From NCBI GenBank assembly GCA_964540905.1, contig CAZIOS010000020.1, positions 1 to 46,762 of the forward strand: 46,762 nt of DNA. Reading direction: 5' to 3'. The DNA comes from VAYN01 sp964540905 (GTDB lineage Bacteria > Actinomycetota > Thermoleophilia > Solirubrobacterales > 70-9). The first letter of the stretch is position 1. Each line of letters opens with the position of its first letter. The position numbers were made by a program, and so were the translations under genes. A model generated the notes under the pieces. It was not told the DNA's origin, did not search any database, and worked only from the letters and a program-made list of their open reading frames with translations. Positions 43,746 to 46,762 of this stretch are shown here, in pieces.

Positions 43746-44132
43746 CTATTTGCTTGGTTCGAAGCTGACCACCTTGAGGCCGGCTTCCTTGTTGAGGATC
43801 TTCAGAGTCTCGGTGGCCTGCCGGCCATTGGAGAATTCGACGCTGCACGAGAACTTCGTGCCGGGGTCGACGCCCTGTTCGGAGGGGCAGTCGACGGATG
43901 CAATCTTCTCATGTGGGGTGATTCCAAGTTCCTTCTGGAGCTGTTCCCCGGCGGCGCCGCTTTCGAGCGCTTCCGGCAGGCTCTTTTCCAGATCGCTCTG
44001 GACCTGGGCCTCGACCTTGCTGCCGTCGATCACTTCGCCGCAGCCCAAGAGGCCGATCGCGACGAGCGCGAGCACGGCGACTGCGACGGGACCGGGAGGG
44101 ATCGACTTCCCTCCGTCTCGGACGGGTCTCAC
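43746..44132 (-). CDS. DUF4333-like lipoprotein
   Basis: A 128-residue secreted lipoprotein. The signal peptide ends in the lipobox LLGC (Cys31), placing the protein on the outer face of the membrane. The mature part (GSKVEAQVQSDLEKSL, ASVDCPSEQGVDPGTKFSC, GRQATETLKIL) matches the DUF4333 pattern with two further cysteines, likely one disulfide. Function is unknown. It lies 10 bases before pckG, which suggests a shared transcript but no clear functional link, and diverges from the sucC-like gene. Confidence 0.78.
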   Translation of the reverse strand: MRPVRDGGKSIPPGPVAVAVLALVAIGLLGCGEVIDGSKVEAQVQSDLEKSLPEALESGAAGEQLQKELGITPHEKIASVDCPSEQGVDPGTKFSCSVEFSNGRQATETLKILNKEAGLKVVSFEPSK

Positions 44133-44163
44133 ACCGGCAGTATTCCAAGCCGCGGGGCGGGAT

Positions 44164-44186
44164 GCCGGCCGCAGCCCCCGGCCGGC
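44164..44186. other. GC-rich stem-loop before the sucC-like gene
   Basis: Arms 44164-44170 (GCCGGCC) and 44180-44186 (GGCCGGC) enclose a nine-base loop in the 82-base gap between divergent genes, ending 28 bases before the ATG. It could be a leader hairpin or chance in GC-rich DNA; no U-tract follows. Confidence 0.25.
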
Positions 44187-44214
44187 GGCCGTGGGATAGG
44201 GTCCTCCGCTGCTG

Positions 44215-45432
44215 ATGAGGTTCTACGAGTTCGAGGCCAGGAAGATCGTCGAGCTGGCGGGGATTCCCGTCACCAAGTACGGCTTCTGCAAGACCGCCGA
44301 GGAGGCGCGCCAGGCGGCCGCCGAGATCGGCGGCCCGGTCGTGATCAAGTCGCAGGTGCTGAGCGGCGGCCGGATGAAGGCCGGCGGCGTCAAGTTCGCC
44401 GACACCCCGGACGAGGCGGCCGCCCACGCCGCCGCGATCCTCGAGCTGGAGATCAACGGCCAGCTGCCGCGCGGCGTCCTCGTCGACCCCAAGGCCGAGG
44501 TCAAGCAGGAGTACTACGCCAGCGTCGTCTGGGACGGCACCGCGAAGCGGCCGCTGATGCTGTTCAGCGACATGGGCGGGATCGACATCGAGGAGGTCGC
44601 GGCGACCCACCCCGACCACGTCGGCCGCGGCCACGTCAGCAACCTGATGCCGATCCCGGACTTCGAGGCGAAGCAGACGATCGCCGCCACCGGCGTCACC
44701 GGCTCGCAGCTGAACCGGGCGACGCCGATCCTCGCCAAGCTCGCCCGCCTCTTCCGCGACCACGACATGACCCTGGCCGAGATCAACCCCTTGGCCGAGC
44801 TGACCGACGGCAGCTTCGTCGCCCTCGACGCCCACATGGAGATGGAGGCCGAGGCGGTCGGGCGGCAGAAGAAGCTGCTGCGAGCGCAGCTGGAGATCGC
44901 CGAGGACGACACCCGCGAGACCTACGAGCCCTCCGCCTTCGAGCGCAACGTCGCCGCGATCGACGCCGCCGACCACCGCGGCGTGATCCAGGGCAAGGAC
45001 CACGGCTTCTCCGGCAACCTCGGCCTCGTGATCGGCGCCGGCGGCGGCTCGCTGACCCTGACCGACGCCGTCCGCAGCCAGGGCGGCAAGCCGGCCAACT
45101 ACTCGGAGATCGGCGGCAACCCCTCGGTCGCCAAGGCCTGCGGCCTGGCCAAGCAGGTGCTCGAGAAGGACGGCGTCGAGAAGATCGCGGTGATGATGTC
45201 GATCGTCTCCAACACCCGCGTCGACATCGTCGCCCGCGGCGTCATCAAGGCCTGCCTCGAGCTCGGCAAGGACCCCGGCGAGACGATCGCGATCTTCCGC
45301 ATCCCCGGCGCCTGGGAGGACGAGGGCTTCAAGATCCTCGAGCGCTACGGGGTCGAGTACTGCGACCGCTCGGTCTCGCTCTGGGAGGCCGCCGGCCGCG
45401 CCGTCGCCAAGGTCCAGGGGGCGCCCGCGTGA
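44215..45432 (+). CDS. SucC-like ATP-grasp acyl-CoA ligase beta subunit
   Basis: A 405-residue homologue of succinyl-CoA synthetase beta. The ATP-grasp half has VVIKSQVLSGGRMKAGGVKF and LAEINPLAELTDG (metal-binding Glu and Asn). The C-terminal half departs from standard SucC: LVIGAGGGSLTLTDAV replaces the glycine-rich GAGLAMGTMD segment, and IGGNPSVAKACGLAKQVL and FRIPGAWEDEGFKILERYG follow. The acid used is therefore uncertain: succinate, malate or another dicarboxylate. GTGA coupling with the next gene shows they form a complex. With Mcl nearby, a malate-CoA ligase role is possible, but this is not provable here. Confidence 0.75.
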   Translation: MRFYEFEARKIVELAGIPVTKYGFCKTAEEARQAAAEIGGPVVIKSQVLSGGRMKAGGVKFADTPDEAAAHAAAILELEINGQLPRGVLVDPKAEVKQEYYASVVWDGTAKRPLMLFSDMGGIDIEEVAATHPDHVGRGHVSNLMPIPDFEAKQTIAATGVTGSQLNRATPILAKLARLFRDHDMTLAEINPLAELTDGSFVALDAHMEMEAEAVGRQKKLLRAQLEIAEDDTRETYEPSAFERNVAAIDAADHRGVIQGKDHGFSGNLGLVIGAGGGSLTLTDAVRSQGGKPANYSEIGGNPSVAKACGLAKQVLEKDGVEKIAVMMSIVSNTRVDIVARGVIKACLELGKDPGETIAIFRIPGAWEDEGFKILERYGVEYCDRSVSLWEAAGRAVAKVQGAPA

Positions 45433-46346
45433 GCATCCTGCTGAGCCGCGACACCACCTTCATCGTCCAGGGGATCACCGGCCGCGAGGCGGTCAACCTG
45501 ACCCGCGAGTGCCTCGACTACGGCTCCAGGGTCGTCGGCGGCGTCACCCCCGGCCGCAAGGGCCGCGAGGTCCACGGGGTGCCGGTCTTCGACACCGTCG
45601 CCCAGGCGGTCGCGCACCACGGCGGCCCGATCGACGGCTCCGTCGTCACCGTCCCCCCCGCCTTCACCAAGGACGCCGTCTTCGAGGCGATCCTCAACGG
45701 GATCAGGCTGATCGTGATCGTCACCGAGCGGATCCCGCGCCGCGACGTCGCCCAGATGGTCGAGCTCGCCAACCTGCGCGGCGCCCGCATCATCGGCCCC
45801 AACTGCCTCGGCCTGATCGTCCCCGACGTCTGCAAGATGGGCGGCATCGGCGGCCCGGCCAAAGACGCCGCCAAGGCCTACGCGCCCGGCCCGGTCGGCG
45901 TGATGAGCCGCTCCGGCGGCATGACCACCGAGATCTCCTCCTCGCTGACCCAGGCCGGGCTCGGCGTCTCCACCGCCGTCTCGATCGGCGGCGACGCGAT
46001 CATCGGCTCCGCCTACGCCGAGCTGATGCCCTACTTCGAGGCCGACGAGGAGACGAAGGCGATCGTGATCTACACCGAGCCCGGCGGCCGCATGGAGGCG
46101 CAGCTCTCCGAATGGGTCAAGGACAACGACAGCCGCCTGCCGATCGTCGCTTTCATGGCCGGCAAGTTCATGGACGACGAGGAGATGAAGGGGATGTCAT
46201 TCGGTCACGCGGGAACCATCGTCGAGGGCGTCGAGGACACGGCGACGGAGAAGATCGCCCGCCTCGAAGCGGCCGGCATCCGCGTCGTCGAGCGGATCGA
46301 CGAGATCCCCGACGCGGTCAAGCAGAAGCTGGGGGTGGCCGCCTGA
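45429..46346 (+). CDS. SucD-like acyl-CoA ligase alpha subunit
   Basis: A 305-residue partner of the preceding protein. It has the CoA-binding Rossmann part (FIVQGITGREAVNLTREC, GGVTPGRKGREVHGVPVF), NCLGLIVP, GVMSRSGGMTTEISSSL and the phosphohistidine loop SFGHAGTIVEG, the catalytic His of the family. The GTG start is fixed by the four-base overlap with the beta subunit. Length is close to SucD. Its stop overlaps the ferredoxin ATG by one base (TGATG). Confidence 0.85.
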   Translation: MSILLSRDTTFIVQGITGREAVNLTRECLDYGSRVVGGVTPGRKGREVHGVPVFDTVAQAVAHHGGPIDGSVVTVPPAFTKDAVFEAILNGIRLIVIVTERIPRRDVAQMVELANLRGARIIGPNCLGLIVPDVCKMGGIGGPAKDAAKAYAPGPVGVMSRSGGMTTEISSSLTQAGLGVSTAVSIGGDAIIGSAYAELMPYFEADEETKAIVIYTEPGGRMEAQLSEWVKDNDSRLPIVAFMAGKFMDDEEMKGMSFGHAGTIVEGVEDTATEKIARLEAAGIRVVERIDEIPDAVKQKLGVAA

Positions 46347-46591
46347 TGGCCGAGAAGCTGAACAAGGTCTTCATCGACGTCGAGGTCGACCCCTCCGTCG
46401 CCACCGACGCCGCCCTCGCCGCCAAGCTCGAGGAAGTCTGCCCGGTCGACATCTTCAAGGAGGCCGGTGGGCGGGTCGAGGTGGTCGAGGAGAACCTCGA
46501 CGAGTGCGTGCTCTGCAAGCTCTGCATCGAAGCGGCGCCGGCGGGGACGGTGCATGTCAAGAAGTTGTACGACGGCACCGAGCTGGCGTAA
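46346..46591 (+). CDS. Small FixX-like 4Fe-4S ferredoxin
   Basis: An 81-residue protein. Cysteines occur as one in CPVDIF (Cys33) and three in CVLCKLC, a CxxCxxC run. Together these four can hold a single [4Fe-4S] cluster, as in FixX-type ferredoxins; where a fifth Cys-Pro would stand in two-cluster proteins, the sequence is AAP. The C-terminal tail is short. It is translationally coupled to the SucD-like gene, an unusual place for an electron carrier, suggesting a redox enzyme acting with this CoA ligase. Its stop codon touches the terminal palindrome. Confidence 0.8.
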   Translation: MAEKLNKVFIDVEVDPSVATDAALAAKLEEVCPVDIFKEAGGRVEVVEENLDECVLCKLCIEAAPAGTVHVKKLYDGTELA

Positions 46592-46719
46592 CCCCGGCCG
46601 GGTGGGCAGGGGTTTCGCTTAACTTTTTTGCGAGGTCGCGGCCCTGCGGGCCGCGCCTGGATATCGCAAAAAAGTACAAGACGCTTCACCCCTGCCCACC
46701 CGGCCCACCCGGCCGGGGT
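46591..46719. repeat. Nested palindromic element after the ferredoxin gene
   Basis: Three inverted repeats share one centre. The outer arms 46591-46613 and 46688-46719 match except for a nine-base duplication (CACCCGGCC) in the right arm. The middle arms are ACTTTTTTGCGA (46622-46633) and TCGCAAAAAAGT (46664-46675). The inner arms are 46637-46644 and 46648-46655 around TGC. The T/A runs allow it to end transcription in either direction. The size and layered arms look more like a mobile or structural repeat than a simple terminator. Confidence 0.75.
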
Positions 46720-46762
46720 CGGTCAGTTGGCTCCCGGGACGGCTGCCAGTAGGAGGGCTCCG

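Overview
The window is about 46.8 kb of very GC-rich DNA, densely packed with genes and with no gene-free stretch over about 300 bases. Start codons are often GTG or TTG, and neighbouring genes are commonly joined by 4-base ATGA/GTGA/TTGA overlaps. Gene content (actinobacterial-type ethylmalonyl-CoA pathway, GTP-dependent PEP carboxykinase, DUF4333-type lipoprotein, LPFTG surface protein, fused polymerase-regulator/BY-kinase) points to an actinomycete. A Thermoleophilia/Solirubrobacterales-like organism is my best guess, from protein style alone. No tRNA, rRNA, CRISPR array, transposase or phage gene was seen.

Layout. (1) 2-1216: the end of an ethylmalonyl-CoA mutase. (2) 1233-6069: a TylF-like methyltransferase, a zinc-ribbon protein, a second methyltransferase, a secreted polysaccharide lyase, an ECF-type sigma factor and a divergent LPFTG surface protein. 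(3) 6084-25963: an exopolysaccharide/surface-glycan island. It has an initiating sugar-phosphate transferase, a split PssD/PssE-type transferase, three GT4 and two GT2 glycosyltransferases, a BioF2/CelD-like acyltransferase, a flippase, two Wzy-like polymerases, a Wzz/BY-kinase, two NodB deacetylases and a three-gene D,D-heptose cassette (hddA-gmhA-gmhB). A MaoC hydratase (23149-23667) sits inside it. (4) 25947-33798: an SCP2-like protein, a probable methylsuccinyl-CoA dehydrogenase, a sugar transferase, folate genes pabAB and pabC, a malyl/methylmalyl-CoA lyase and a methyltransferase. (5) 33768-41459: a minus-strand operon of carrier protein, acyl-CoA-dehydrogenase-like protein, aminoacyl-tRNA-synthetase-like amino acid:carrier-protein ligase, DUF1839 protein, GH2 glycosidase and a double alpha/beta hydrolase. 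acpS and pckG lie just upstream on the same strand. (6) 43746-46591: a lipoprotein, then a divergent sucC-sucD-like pair with a small ferredoxin. The window ends in a large nested palindrome.

How it fits together. Ecm, the acyl-CoA dehydrogenase, MaoC and Mcl are four steps of the ethylmalonyl-CoA route for growth on C2 units. PEPCK would carry the resulting C4 acids into gluconeogenesis, and the SucCD-like pair may act on a C4 dicarboxylate. The glycan island makes and exports a polysaccharide probably carrying heptose. The most intriguing unit is the carrier-protein operon: a non-ribosomal use of a synthetase-like enzyme to load an amino acid onto a phosphopantetheine carrier, with no peptide synthetase in sight and tailoring genes whose catalytic residues look altered. 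Three strong palindromes, two of them inside open reading frames, suggest a family of small palindromic insertions.
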